64,000 nt of DNA, taken from Acholoe squamosa. Lineage: Eukaryota > Annelida > Polychaeta > Phyllodocida > Polynoidae. This document shows positions 26,941-38,637 of the stretch, in pieces. Both the position numbers and the translations under genes were made by a program. The stretch spans positions 682,001 through 746,000 of the forward strand of contig OX439049.1 of assembly GCA_949317995.1 (NCBI GenBank). Direction: 5' to 3'. Position 1 is the stretch's first letter. Each line of letters starts with the position of its first letter. The notes beneath the pieces were generated by a model. That model was not told the origin of the DNA. It searched no databases and was given only the letters and a program-made list of their open reading frames with translations.

Positions 26941-27609
26941 GTATTATATATACCTTAAAATCCCACGTATGAGCCGAGCCGCACCCTGACTTTGGGCGAA
27001 TGCTATAAGCTGCACCAGAGGCCTGAAATGGTTGTCATTTCTTACTATAGTCTATATGTATAAGCCGCACCAGAGGCCTGAAATGGTTGTCATTTCTTAC
27101 TATAGTCTATATGTATAAGCTGCACCAGAGGCCTGAAATGGTTGTCATTTCTTACTATAGTCTATATGTATAAGCTGCACCAGAGGCCTGAAATGGTTGT
27201 CATTTCTTACTTTAGTCTATATGTATAAGCTGCACCAGAGGCCTGAAATGGTTGTCATTTCTTACTATAGTCTATATGTATAAGCTGCACCAGAGGCCTG
27301 AAATGGTTTTCATTTCTTACTATAGTCTATAAAGTAAAACCCTCAGTATAGGCCGCACCCTGAGTGCAGGAACATGGTCTATAAGGCACGGCCTATAGAC
27401 AGGGTTTGACGGGTTCATAAGCCGGGGGGTGAGTTCGGGGAAATCCTATAAGCCGATTTTGGTGTCAAATTTTTCCCATTTTCTCTTTATTCTATAGTAA
27501 AAAAAAAACGGTCATAAGCCGGGGGGGGCGGACTTTGGGAAAAATTTAGAAGCCGGTTTGGGCCTGAAATAGAAAAAAAAATCCGGCTTATGACCGGGGA
27601 TTTACGGTA
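26941..27609. mobile_element. TACCGTAA-family element with internal 55-bp array
   Basis: The right end is ccggcttatgaccgggg then atttacggta (to 27609). The left end is degenerate (atataccttaaaatcccacg, from about 26950). The interior holds six tandem 55-bp units (about 27004-27333) starting tataagctgcaccagaggcc, plus further taagccg motifs. No coding sequence. Confidence 0.6.
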
Positions 27610-28100
27610 TATGGTTTTACTACTTTTCTAGAGGAGGCGATATTTTTACATAGTTATCTTGTTACAACTTTTCTCTCCGATTGCTCTCTCACATGCAACA
27701 TTCGGTCAACCCTCTCCCAAATATCCTGATCGGGGGAAAAAATTTACAATATCTGATAGACAACATTTTGAATTTATGGTCGGCCTAGAACATAGGGTCA
27801 ACCATTTTTATCTTTTTTTCAGGCCTTGTGAGACCCTAGTATGGTTGGGCCCCAGACGGGTAAAATCAACAAGAGGACAAGGCCACTTTTTAAATTTCGA
27901 AAAGGGACATGGGGTTGATAAGACATGTGACAAAACCAGTTCTTAACAAAGGGCATAGTGCTAAATGCACTTGAAACTCGGAAAGACCATACCGGTACCT
28001 ACCCCATCGTTGTACATAAGTAAACCTACCTAGACAGTCAAATAAATCTTTTCCATTTTGGTGTAATCAATCAGTTATGATACTAATAAAGGTTAAAAAC
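27610..28100. other. Unassigned
   Basis: A 95-codon ORF at 27659-27946 has no recognisable domain. Nothing else seen. Confidence 0.35.
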
Positions 28101-28345
28101 GTTCTTCTTCGTCTCACTATCTGCCATTTTGGATTGACCCGGAAGTTGTCGCGCCGACATATTTTGCGCCAAATTTTTCTGATTTATGCAAAATTAAAGA
28201 GGTATCACCGACTCAAATAGGCCTTATTTAGAAAAAGAGGCATGTTAATGATACAATACAACCATTAATTTCAAGCGAAAACGTGTAAATTTGGCCTTCT
28301 TTTCCACCATGATTTTTCAAGGTGAGCTGCGCATGCGCAGGATGA
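28101..28345 (+). promoter_or_regulatory. TATA-less promoter-like cluster: YY1, ETS, E2F, NRF1 motifs
   Basis: In about 215 bp lie GCCATTTTGG (YY1, 28123-28132), ACCCGGAAGT (ETS, 28137-28146), TTTTGCGCCAAA (E2F, 28162-28173) and the palindrome TGCGCATGCGCA (NRF1, 28328-28339). Between them, tttccaccatg (ATG 28309) has a good start context and is followed after four codons by caag/gtgagc, a consensus splice donor. This combination is typical of housekeeping promoters in animals. Whether a gene starts here, and on which strand, cannot be settled from the window. Confidence 0.4.
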
Positions 28346-29356
28346 CACCATGGTGGCGAATGGCAGGATTCCTGCCGGACTTATGACATCCTGATTTGAC
28401 ACCTCCATAGGGTTTAACATTGTGGATCCAAAGCTGGCTCCTCAAAATTTTTGAGTAATAATTCATTTTCTCATTTTAATATCTCCTAAATAACTTGATC
28501 CCCCCTTATAATCTTTGATCCTGCAAATGCTACGGAACATAATCTATCACATACATATGTTTTTAAGGCCGAAATGAACCTTAAATGATTTTTAATGGAT
28601 TTTTAAAAGTAAAAAGATGGTTGTTTTTGCCAAAAACGTGCGTCTTCAAGTGGCTTGGCCCAGTAGTGATTCCCTGAAACTCTTTCCGAATTAAAAATCA
28701 ACAATGGACATAGGACCCCCCCCCCCTCTATGCCCTTATGGTGAATATCACAGAATATGACAGTAGATATACAATAGAACTGACAAAAGTCAGTGTATAA
28801 AGACACTCAAGACAGTGTAGATCTACAATATAAGAGTTGGTGAACAACTTACAAGTACAACTTGACATTGATTCTAACAGTCAAACTGTAACACACGCCC
28901 ACCCCACTATACGTGTACATACAACAGAGACAACTGCAGGTGTCCACTTATCCTTCCACCGTGGCCGACAACTTTCCTCGATATAGGCTGGGATGGCCTG
29001 CGCCTGTGCAGACATTTTACGGTACTGACATTATCTTTTCCAGTGTTTTAAAAGTGTATAAAACCATTTACGACAGAGTGTATTCCAGTTTTTGAAAATG
29101 TCAAAATATCAAAAGTGATGTGGCCTGCTTAAGATGCTAAGATGCAGGCCTCTAGCAGTCAATTATCTGAGACCAGTGCTAATTTGACACCTAGTACCAA
29201 TGTCATTTGGTGAATTATATCGTGGACAGGGCTGAGTTCTGCCATCTTGGTTCTAAGCCCCCCCCCCCTCCCTCGCTCCCTGTACATAGCCGTGAGTGAG
29301 GGCCGTTTATAGGTTATTGATTTCCTGTTGTATTTGACATTCAGGTAGTAATAAAC
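28346..29356. other. Unassigned
   Basis: Includes a C-run near 28718 and another at 29249. Small ORFs without motifs. If the promoter-like cluster upstream is real, this would be its first intron on the plus strand. Confidence 0.35.
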
Positions 29357-30955
29357 ACCACACAACCTTCACACCTGTATCAGACACAACCTTCACACCT
29401 GTATCAGACACAACCTTCACACCTGTATCAGACACAACCTTCACACCTGTATCAGACACAACCTTCACACCTGTATCAGACACAACCTTCACACCTGTAT
29501 CAGACACAACCCTCACACCTGTATCAGACACAACCCTCACACCTGTATCAGACACAACCCTCACACCTGTATCAGACATAACCTTCACACCTGTATCAGA
29601 CACAACCCTCACACCTGTATCAGACAACCCTCACACCTGTATCAGACAACCCTCACACCTGTATCAGACACAACCCTCACACCTGTATCAGACATAACCT
29701 TCACACCTGTATCAGACAACCCTCACACCTGTATCAGACACAACCCTCACACCTGTATCAGACACAACCCTCACACCTGTATCAGACACAACCCTCACAC
29801 CTGTATCAGACACAACCCTCACACCTGTATCAGACAACCCTCACACCTGTATCAGACAACCCTCACACCTGTATCAGACACAACCCTCACACCTGTATCA
29901 GACACAACCCTCACACCTGTATCAGACACAACCCTCACACCTGTATCAGACACAACCTTCACACCTGTATCAGACACAACCTTCACACCTGTATCAGACA
30001 CAACCTTCACACCTGTATCAGACACAACCCTCACACCTGTATCAGACACAACCCTCACACCTGTATCAGACACAACCTTTACACCTGTATCAGACACAAC
30101 CCTCACACCTGTATCAGACACAACCCTCACACCTGTATCAGACACAACCCTCACACCTGTATCAGACACAACCCTCACACCTGTATCAGACACAACCCTC
30201 ACACCTGTATCAGACACAACCTTCACACCTGTATCAGACACAACCCTCACACCTGTATCAGACACAACCCTCACACCTGTATCAGACACAACCCTCACAC
30301 CTGTATCAGACACAACCTTTACACCTGTATCAGACACAACCCTCACACCTGTATCAGACACAACCCTCACACCTGTATCAGACACAACCCTCACACCTGT
30401 ATCAGACACAACCTTCACACCTGTATCAGACACAACCTTCACACCTGTATCAGACAACCCTCACACCTGTATCAGACACAACCCTCACACCTGTATCAGA
30501 CACAACCTTCACACCTGTATCAGACACAACCTTCACACCTGTATCAGACACAACCCTCACACCTGTATCAGACACAACCTTCACACCTGTATCAGACAAC
30601 CCTCACACCTGTATCAGACACAACCCTCACACCTGTATCAGACACAACCCTCACACCTGTATCAGACACAACCTTCACACCTGTATCAGACACAACCTTC
30701 ACACCTGTATCAGACACAACCCTCACACCTGTATCAGACACAACCCTCACACCTGTATCAGACACAACCTTCACACCTGTATCAGACATAACCTTCACAC
30801 CTGTATCAGACACAACCCTCACACCTGTATCAGACACAACCCTCACACCTGTATCAGACAACCCTCACACCTGTATCAGACATAACCTTCACACCTGTAT
30901 CAGACAACCCTCACACCTGTATCAGACACAACCCTCACACCTGTATCAGACACAA
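29357..30955. repeat. 24-bp minisatellite array
   Basis: About 66 copies of a 24-bp unit, c(c/t)tcacacctgtatcagaca plus caac, with scattered 22-bp copies lacking one CA. The minus strand gives an eight-residue periodic frame, but the 22-bp copies break it, so it is not coding. Each unit contains TCACACCT, the T-box half-site. Confidence 0.95.
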
Positions 30956-31058
30956 CCGTCCAGTGTTGCCGAAATGACACTCTAAAGGTGAAATCTACTA
31001 TAGATTTGATTTGGTTTGATTTCTCTCAGGTTTGATTGCGGGTAGGTGAGGGAGGGTA

Positions 31059-31168
31059 ATAGAGAGGGAGGGAGGGAGGGAGGGAGGGAGGGAGGGAGGG
31101 AGGGAGGGAAGGAGGGAGGGAGGGAGGGAGGAAGGGAGGGAGGAAGGGAGGGAGGGAGGGAGGGAGGG
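31059..31168. repeat. (GGGA)n microsatellite
   Basis: About 27 tandem GGGA tetranucleotides with a few gga/gaag interruptions. Confidence 0.95.
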
Positions 31169-31245
31169 TTTTAGCCTGAGGTCATGATTCTATCGTCCAC
31201 AAGTAGTAGCACACCCTGTCCATATAAATACACACATCTCATGTC

Positions 31246-31248
<3 letters not shown>

Positions 31249-31330
<82 letters not shown>
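31249..31330. repeat. (TA)n microsatellite
   Basis: About 41 uninterrupted TA dinucleotides. Confidence 0.97.
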
Positions 31331-31331
<1 letters not shown>

Positions 31332-32179
31332 CTTACTACTGGTGCCGCACCCTAGATTTTCATGATCCAACATGGCCAGAGTACCCAGTAATCATACACT
31401 TTCACATACATCATGACAGCTTATTCTAAACATATATGTATTACAGGGCTTATTTGAATAGTGATTTTGAGTGGTTTAGATTTATTTCAATACTACCAAG
31501 ACTACTGCAGATATTTTAAAGAGAGGGGCACTAATTTGCACTAAAGTGCCCCCTGCCCGGATGTATTCTTACAAGCCGATGAGGTATGTGGTTAATATCT
31601 CGCCATAAACTCCATTACCCTTTAAATAGAACTATCCACCCAACCCTGAATCCATATATAATTATATTAATGTTTAAGAATTATCAGCCCCCCCTTCTCC
31701 CTGCCAGACCCCCCCCCCCCCCCACACACACACACATACAGACATCAGTCAGTGCCCCACTGGTGTGTGACTCACACATTATTAATTAGTGTAATTGTGA
31801 TTGGTTAATTGAGACATGATGGTTGATTGGCTGACAATGGTTCATGTTAGGACATGGTAGGAGACCTTCCCTAAAACAGCCAGCCTAGACTTTGTATAAC
31901 AAACCCTCCTGTATCCATTCTGTATGACCTCAGATAAACAGAAAACAAGCATTAAAACCACCTGGTGTGACATTTATCCTCTTTGTTCAAACATACGTGA
32001 CTGTGAAGGATTTAATGTATTATAAACTTTAATAATCTGTTGTTAATTCTGACAGCTTAACGCCTGAGTGTGATAATCCAGCAGTCCCTAGTACTAGATG
32101 AGACTAATCTGTGAATAATACTGACTTATCTCTGATTTGGTGATACTGCAAACACCTTCATTAACCTTCAAGGTCCACA
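31331..32179. other. Unassigned; poly-C/CA tract
   Basis: Poly-C followed by (CA)n is at 31709-31738. No gene or element recognised. Confidence 0.4.
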
Positions 32180-35020
32180 TGATTCACACCGGGTCAGGGC
32201 CGGTTATGATGCACCGATGCAGTGCCCTTTATATGACAGATTAAGGACAACCAATGTGCATGGTGCATTAATGTACTAGAAGCCCTTTATATGACAGGAT
32301 TAAGGACAACCAATGTGCATGGTGCATTAATGCACTAGAAGCCCTTTATATGACAGGATTAAGGACAACCAATGTGCATGGTGCATTAATGTACTAGAGG
32401 CCCTTTATATGACAGATTAAGGACAACCAATGTGCATGGTGCATTAATGCACTAGAAGCCCTTTATATGACAGATTAAGGACAACCAATGTGCATGGTGC
32501 ATTAATGTACTAGAGGCCCTTTATATGACAGGATTAAGGTTAATCAGTGAGGTGCATTAATGCACTAGAAGCCCTTTATATGACAGGATTAAGGTCAATC
32601 AGTGAGGTGCATTAATGCACTAGAAGCCCTTTATATGACAGGATTAAGGACAACCAATGTGCATGGTGCATTAATGTACTAGAGGCCCTTTATATGACAG
32701 GATTAAGGACAACCAATGTGCATGGTGCATTAATGTACTAGCGGCCCTTTATATGACAGGATTAAGGTCAATCAGTGAGGTGCATTAATACACTAGAGGT
32801 CCTTTATATGACAGGATTAAGGACAACCAATGTGCATGGTGCATTAATGTACTAGAGGCCCTTTATATGACAGGATTAAGGACAACCAATGTGCATGGTG
32901 CATTAATGCACTAGAAGCCCTTTATATGACAGGATTAAGGACAACCAATGTGCATGGTGCATTAATGCACTAGAAGCCCTTTATATGACAGGATTAAGGA
33001 CAACCAATGTGCATGGTGCATTAATGCACTAGAAGCCCTTTATATGACAGGATTAAGGACAACCAATGTGCATGGTGCATTAATGTACTAGAGGCCCTTT
33101 ATATGACAGGATTAAGGTTAATCAGTGAGGTGCATTAATGCACTAGAAGCCCTTTATATGACAGGATTAAGGACAACCAATGTGCATGGTGCATTAATGT
33201 ACTAGAGGCCCTTTATATGACAGGATTAAGGACAACCAATGTGCATGGTGCATTAATGTACTAGCGGCCCTTTATATGACAGGATTAAGGTCAATCAGTG
33301 AGGTGCATTAATACACTAGAGGTCCTTTATATGACAGGATTAAGGACAACCAATGTGCATGGTGCATTAATGTACTAGAGGCCCTTTATATGACAGGATT
33401 AAGGACAACCAATGTGCATGGTGCATTAATGCACTAGAAGCCCTTTATATGACAGGATTAAGGACAACCAATGTGCATGGTGCATTAATGCACTAGAAGC
33501 CCTTTATATGACAGGATTAAGGACAACCAATGTGCATGGTGCATTAATGCACTAGAAGCCCTTTATATGACAGGATTAAGGACAACCAATGTGCATGGTG
33601 CATTAATGCACTAGATGCCCTTTATATGACAGGATTAAGGTTAATCAGTGAGGTGCATTAATGTACTAGAGGCCCTTTATATGACAGGATTAAGGACAAG
33701 CAATGTGCATGGTGCATTAATGCACTAGCGGCCCTTTATATGACAGGATTAAGGTCAATCAGTGAGGTGCATTAATGTACTAGAGGCCCTTTATATGACA
33801 GGATTAAGGTCAATCAGTGAGGTGCATTAATGCACTAGAAGCCCTTTATATGACAGGATTAAGGTCAATCAGTGAGGTGCATTAATGCACTAGAAGCCCT
33901 TTATATGAGAGGATTAAGGTCAATCAGTGAGGTGCATTAATGCACTAGAAGCCCTTTATATGACAGGATTAAGGTCAATCAGTGAGGTGCATTAATGCAC
34001 TAGAAGCCCTTTATATGAGAGGATTAAGGACAACCAATGTGCATGGTGCATTAATGTACTAGCGGCCCTTTATATGACAGGATTAAGGTCAATCAGTGAG
34101 GTGCATTAATGCACTAGAAGCCCTTTATATGAGAGGATTAAGGACAACCAATGTGCATGGTGCATTAATGCACTAGAGGCCCTTTATATGAGAGGATTAA
34201 GGACAACCAATGTGCATGGTGCATTAATGTACTAGCGGCCCTTTATATGACAGGATTAAGGTCAATCAGTGAGGTGCATTAATGCACTAGCGGCCCTTTA
34301 TATGACAGGATTAAGGACAACCAATGTGCATGGTGCATTAATGCACTAGAGGCCCTTTATATGAGAGGATTAAGGACAACCAATGTGCATGGTGCATTAA
34401 TGTACTAGCGGCCCTTTATATGACAGGATTAAGGTCAATCAGTGAGGTGCATTAATGCACTAGAAGCCCTTTATATGACAGGATTAAGGACAACCAATGT
34501 GCATGGTGCATTAATGTACTAGAGGCCCTTTATATGACAGGATTAAGGACAACCAATGTGCATGGTGCATTAATACACTAGAGGCCCTTTATATGACAGG
34601 ATTAAGGTCAATTAGTGAGGTGCATTAATGCACTAGAAGCCCTTTATATGACAGGATTAAGGACAACCAATGTGCATGGTGCATTAATGCACTAGAAGCC
34701 CTTTATATGACAGGATTAAGGACAACCAATGTGCATGGTGCATTAATGCACTAGCGGCCCTTTATATGACAGGATTAAGGTTAATCAGTGAGGTGCAATA
34801 ATGTACTAGCGGCCCTTTATATGACAGGATTACGGACAACCAATGTGCATGGTGAATTAATGTACTAGCGGCCCTTTATATGACAGGATTAAGGTTAATC
34901 AGTGAGGTGCAATAATGTACTAGCGGCCCTTTATATGACAGGATTAAGGACAAGCAGTGTGCATGGTGCATTAATGCACTAGAGGCCCTTTATATGACAG
35001 GATTAAGGACAACCAATCAG
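32180..35020. repeat. Interleaved 59-bp and 55-bp minisatellite array with family B motifs
   Basis: Roughly 49 units beginning gccctttatatgacaggatt and ending tgcattaatgcactaga. Two interior types alternate irregularly: one with aaccaatgtgcatgg (59 bp) and one with caatcagtgagg (55 bp). The unit's gtgcattaatgcac and caaccaatgtgcatg are variants of family B MITE motifs. The block containing tagcggccc then tacactagaggtcc recurs about 520 bp apart (near 32739 and 33261), which indicates duplication of multi-unit blocks. Confidence 0.93.
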
Positions 35021-35165
35021 GACCCTTACATTGTTGTGGCAGGAGTCTGGGTAAGACTAGGTACCCTCAGGACCCTTACCTTGTTGTGGCAGGAGTCTGG
35101 GTAGGACTAGGTACCCTCAGGACCCTTACATTGTTGGGGCTGGAGTTTGGGTAGGGCTAGGAACC
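35021..35165. repeat. Three tandem copies of a ~66-bp unit
   Basis: Units begin tcaggacccttacattgttg and contain ggagtctgggtag and actaggtaccc. The theme resembles the 51-bp array at 37237 (aggaccctcacc...gtgggactaggg). Confidence 0.75.
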
Positions 35166-36070
35166 ACCAGGACCCTTACTTAAAGTCTTAATCAGGACAC
35201 TGTTTATGTTGGTATGTATATTATATATGACATCCCATATCTCGGTCAGTTATAAACCTTCGTCTAACACTTGTCCAGGTATTTCTATGACATCTCGCCT
35301 TGCTCCCCCTCAGGGAGTGGAAACCCAAGGCGGGGAGGCGGTGATCCTCTCTATTTCCCCTCTCCGGGACTCGATCCACTTTCCCAAACATCAGGCTCCA
35401 TAGCCCACATTGCACCCTGAAATAGCTGGGTGTGTATTACTATCATAACTCCCCTACAGCAATAATAATAGGTCTACAATGTCATGAATGTGCACCCTCT
35501 TTCTGCCATACCAGCCCAGGATTCCTCTTGGACCATCCCTAAACGTATATCCATAGCCTCTCCAGACCCATTAGGGAGGCAGGGGAAAATCTCTCATGAA
35601 AAAATATCTTCTTTTTTGGTCATGAACATGGTAAGCAGGAGCAGCAAAAATCTGCCATCACGTCTAAATTTCAGGGATTGGAAACCTAGGATCTCGTTTT
35701 GAGAGACCAAAGAAAAAAAGAGAATTTTTTTCATTCCTTATTCTAAATGTATTTTCTTTTTGGTGAAACTCCACCAAGCCCCAGAATGCTTTTTTGGAGA
35801 TCTCTGCACATATCTACTGTACAATCATCAGATTTGCCCCTTGGGCAATTTTCGATCAGATTATAGGAAAAAACAAAATACTGACCCAAGAACCTCAACT
35901 ACTGAGGGAATATATTGCACCTCCTACTACACCTCCTACTCCATAGTCCATACATATACCTTAGACTGGTTCATCAGAGACATGGACTGCCATGACCCAG
36001 ACAAAGGCTGAGGTAAAGGTCAGGGAGAGGGGTGGTGAAGTGTGCCCCACCCCCCCTGGGTGCTGAACCT
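35166..36070. other. Unassigned, with small ORFs of unknown meaning
   Basis: ORFs of 64-83 codons (35206-35403 plus, 35221-35415 minus, 35484-35702 plus, 35760-36011 plus) overlap loosely and show no family motif. Degenerate exons or retroelement remnants are possible. I do not call any of them. Confidence 0.35.
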
Positions 36071-36074
36071 CCCT

Positions 36075-36935
36075 GTCTCAGCCCTACTGCTGTCTTACCG
36101 TACTGGGCAGTATAAGCACCCTGGTACTACTGCTGTCTTACCGTACTGGGCAGTATAAGCACCCTGGTACTACTGCTGTCTTACCGTACTGGGCAGTATA
36201 AGCACCCTGGTACTACAGCTGTCTTACCGTACTGGGCAGTATAAGCACCCTGGTACTACTGCTGTCTTACCGTACTGGGCAGTATAAGCACCCTGGTACT
36301 ACTGCTGTCTTACCGTACTGGGCAGTATAAGCACCCTGGTACTACAGCTGTCTTACCGTACTGGGCAGTGTAAGCACCCTGGTACTACAGCTGTCTTACC
36401 GTACTGGGCTGTGTAAGCACCCTGGTACTACTGCTGTCTTACCGTACTGGGCAGTGTAAGCACCCTGGTACTACTGCTGTCTTACCGTACTGGGCTGTGT
36501 AAGCACCCTGGTACTACTGCTGTCTTACCGTACTGGGCTGTATAAGCACCCTGGTACTACTGCTGTCTTACCGTACTGGGCAGTATAAGCACCCTGGTAC
36601 TACTGCTGTCTTACCGTACTGGGCAGTATAAGCACCCTGGTACTACTGCTGTCTTACCATACTGGGCTGTATAAGCACCCTGGTACTACTGCTGTCTTAC
36701 CGTACTGGGCTGTATAAGCACCCTGGTACTACTGCTGTCTTACCGTACTGGGCTGTATAAGCACCCTGGTACTACTGCTGTCTTACCGTACTGGGCAGTA
36801 TAAGCACCCTGGTACTACTGCTGTCTTACCGTACTGGGCAGTATAAGCACCCTGGTACTACTGTTGCTTACCGTACTGGGCTGTATAAGCACCCTGGTAC
36901 TACTGCTGTCTTACCGTACTGGGCTGTATAAGATG
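36075..36935. repeat. 43-bp minisatellite whose unit resembles a family A MITE end
   Basis: About 20 copies of a 43-bp unit containing ttaccgtactgggc and agtataagcaccctgg, with a/t variation in gc(a/t)gt. The unit's TACCGTA followed by TATAAGCACC parallels the family A terminus (TACCGTAATC..., then TATAAGGCGCACC). Confidence 0.93.
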
Positions 36936-37236
36936 CTAGGACCCAGGCCACTTTGGCCTACGTCGAGAAAAAAGTTTTTGGCAACACTGGTACCAGTAAA
37001 AAAGATTGGGCTGGTCTGAGCTGTAGAGGTACCGATATTCAAACAATAGCAGCTCTACTGGTCCCAATATTACACTCTTACCCTACGTGTCAGTATGCAC
37101 TACTCCTCTCACTAACCTTTTCACATCACCTGTTGTCTGCTTTCATGATGTCTTATCTTGTCTGACCTCAGCTTTTCACATTGTAGCAAGTAGTCTAAGG
37201 CCACTATTACTACAATGTGGAAACTGGGAACATCAG
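36936..37236. other. Unassigned spacer
   Basis: Contains aaagtttttggcaacactgg (36970), shared with 19260 and 44375, so probably dispersed repeat sequence. No gene seen. Confidence 0.4.
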
Positions 37237-37700
37237 GACCCTCACCAAGCTGTAGAAGGTGTGTGGGTGGGACTAGGGTAGCACGTGGACCCTCACCTAG
37301 CTGAAGAAGGGGTGTGGGTGGGACTAGGGTAGCACGTGGACCCTCACCTAGCTGTAGAAGGGGTGTGGGTGGGACTAGGGTAGCATGTGGACCCTCACCT
37401 AGCTGAAGAAGGGGTGTGGGTGGGACTAGGGTAGCACGTGGACCCTCACCTAGCTGAAGAAGGGGTGTGGGTGGGACTAGGGTAGCACGTGGACCCTCAC
37501 CTAGCTGTAGAAGGGGTGTGGGTGGGACTAGGGTAGCACGTGGACCCTCACCTAGCTGTAGAAGGGGTGTGGGTGGGACTAGGGTAGCACGTGGACCCTC
37601 ACCTAGCTGTAGAAGGGGTGTGGGTGGGACTAGGGTAGCACGTGGACCCTCACCTAGCTGTAGAAGGGGTGTGGGTGGGACTAGGGTAGCATGTGGAGGG
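37237..37700. repeat. 51-bp minisatellite array
   Basis: About nine copies of a 51-bp unit containing cacgtggaccctcacctagc and aggggtgtgggtgggacta. The length is divisible by three, so it keeps a frame open on both strands. Two further copies are at 38056-38165 after a segmental duplication. Confidence 0.93.
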
Positions 37701-37853
37701 TGTAGAGGTGGGAATAGTCCATTTAACATGTAACATGTAGTATCATGTGCTGATAGCTCTGTGTGGATGTGTGTGTGTGTGTGTGAGGGGGGGGCGAAGG
37801 ATGGTGGGGGGGTAAGACTGAGTGGTTGCAAAAAGGCCTCTGTGAGGTACAAA

Positions 37854-38056
37854 TACCGTAATCTCCCGCATATAAGGCGCACCTCACATATAAGGCGCAC
37901 CCTGAGTTTTAAAGCTTTAAGGCCCACTGGGGCTTGATTTTTGAGGGTTTAGTACTTTTCTTATAGTAAAAGTACCCCGCATATAAGACGCACCCCTCCT
38001 TTGGGAGCTTCTATAAGGTGCAGTGGGGCTTTAATTCGCGTATAAGGCGCGTCTTA
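37854..38056. mobile_element. Family A MITE, right end missing
   Basis: Starts TACCGTAATCTCCCGC and carries the taaggcgcacc motifs. It ends at ggcgcgtctta, joined to 51-bp repeat units, without the inverted terminus. Confidence 0.75.
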
Positions 38057-38415
38057 GGGTAGCACGTGGACCCTCACCTAGCTGTAGAAGGTGTGTGGGT
38101 GGGACTAGGGTAGCATGTGGACCCTCACCTAGCTGTAGAAGGGGTGTGGGTGGGACTAGGGTAGCATGTGGAGGGTGTAGAGGTGGGAATAGTCCATTTA
38201 ACATGTAACATGAAGTATCATGTGCTGATAGCTCTAAGTGTGGGGGGGGGGGGAGGAGGCTAAGACTAAGTGCTTGCAATAGTCCATTTAACATGTAACA
38301 TGTAGTATCATGTGCTGATAGCTCTGTGTGGATGTGTGTGTGTGTGAGGGGGGGGGCGAAGGATGGTGGGGGGGTAAGACTGAGTGGTTGCAAAAAGGCC
38401 TCTGTGAGGTACAAA

Positions 38416-38637
38416 TACCGTAATCTCCCGCATATAAGGCGCACCTCACATATAAGGCACACCCTGAGTTTTAAAGCTTTAAGGCCCCCTGGGGCTTGAT
38501 TTTTGAGGGTTTAGTACTTTTCTTATAGTAAAAGTACCCCGCATATAAGACGCACCCCTCCTTTGGGAGCTTCTATAAGGTGCAGTGGGGCTTTAATTCG
38601 CGTATAAGACGCGCCTTATAGGCGAGAGTTTACGGTA
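38416..38637. mobile_element. Family A MITE, complete, 222 bp
   Basis: Starts TACCGTAATCTCCCGC and ends GGCGAGAGTTTACGGTA. This is the best-preserved reference copy of the family in the window, nearly identical to 37854-38056 over the shared part. Confidence 0.8.

Larger units (their letters stand above)
37690..38637. repeat. Local segmental duplication carrying array end and family A MITE
   Basis: The block from gtggagggtgtagaggtggg, through cctctgtgaggtacaaa, to a family A MITE is present at 37690-38056 and again at about 38167-38637. The second copy has an extra partial repeat of the catgtaacatg segment. The first MITE copy stops abruptly at 38056, where 51-bp units resume. Confidence 0.75.

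Noticed and set aside
27659-27946. 95-codon plus-strand ORF
   Set aside because: No motif, no plausible start context and no exon signals.
29852-30457. 201-codon minus-strand ORF with an eight-residue repeat
   Set aside because: It is by-product of the 24-bp unit; 22-bp units interrupt the frame at several places.
31184-31429. 81-codon ORF with Tyr-Ile repeat
   Set aside because: It reads through the (TA)n microsatellite.
37121-37927. 268-codon minus-strand ORF
   Set aside because: It mostly traverses the 51-bp array and GT tracts; no domain, and the array length alone explains the open frame.
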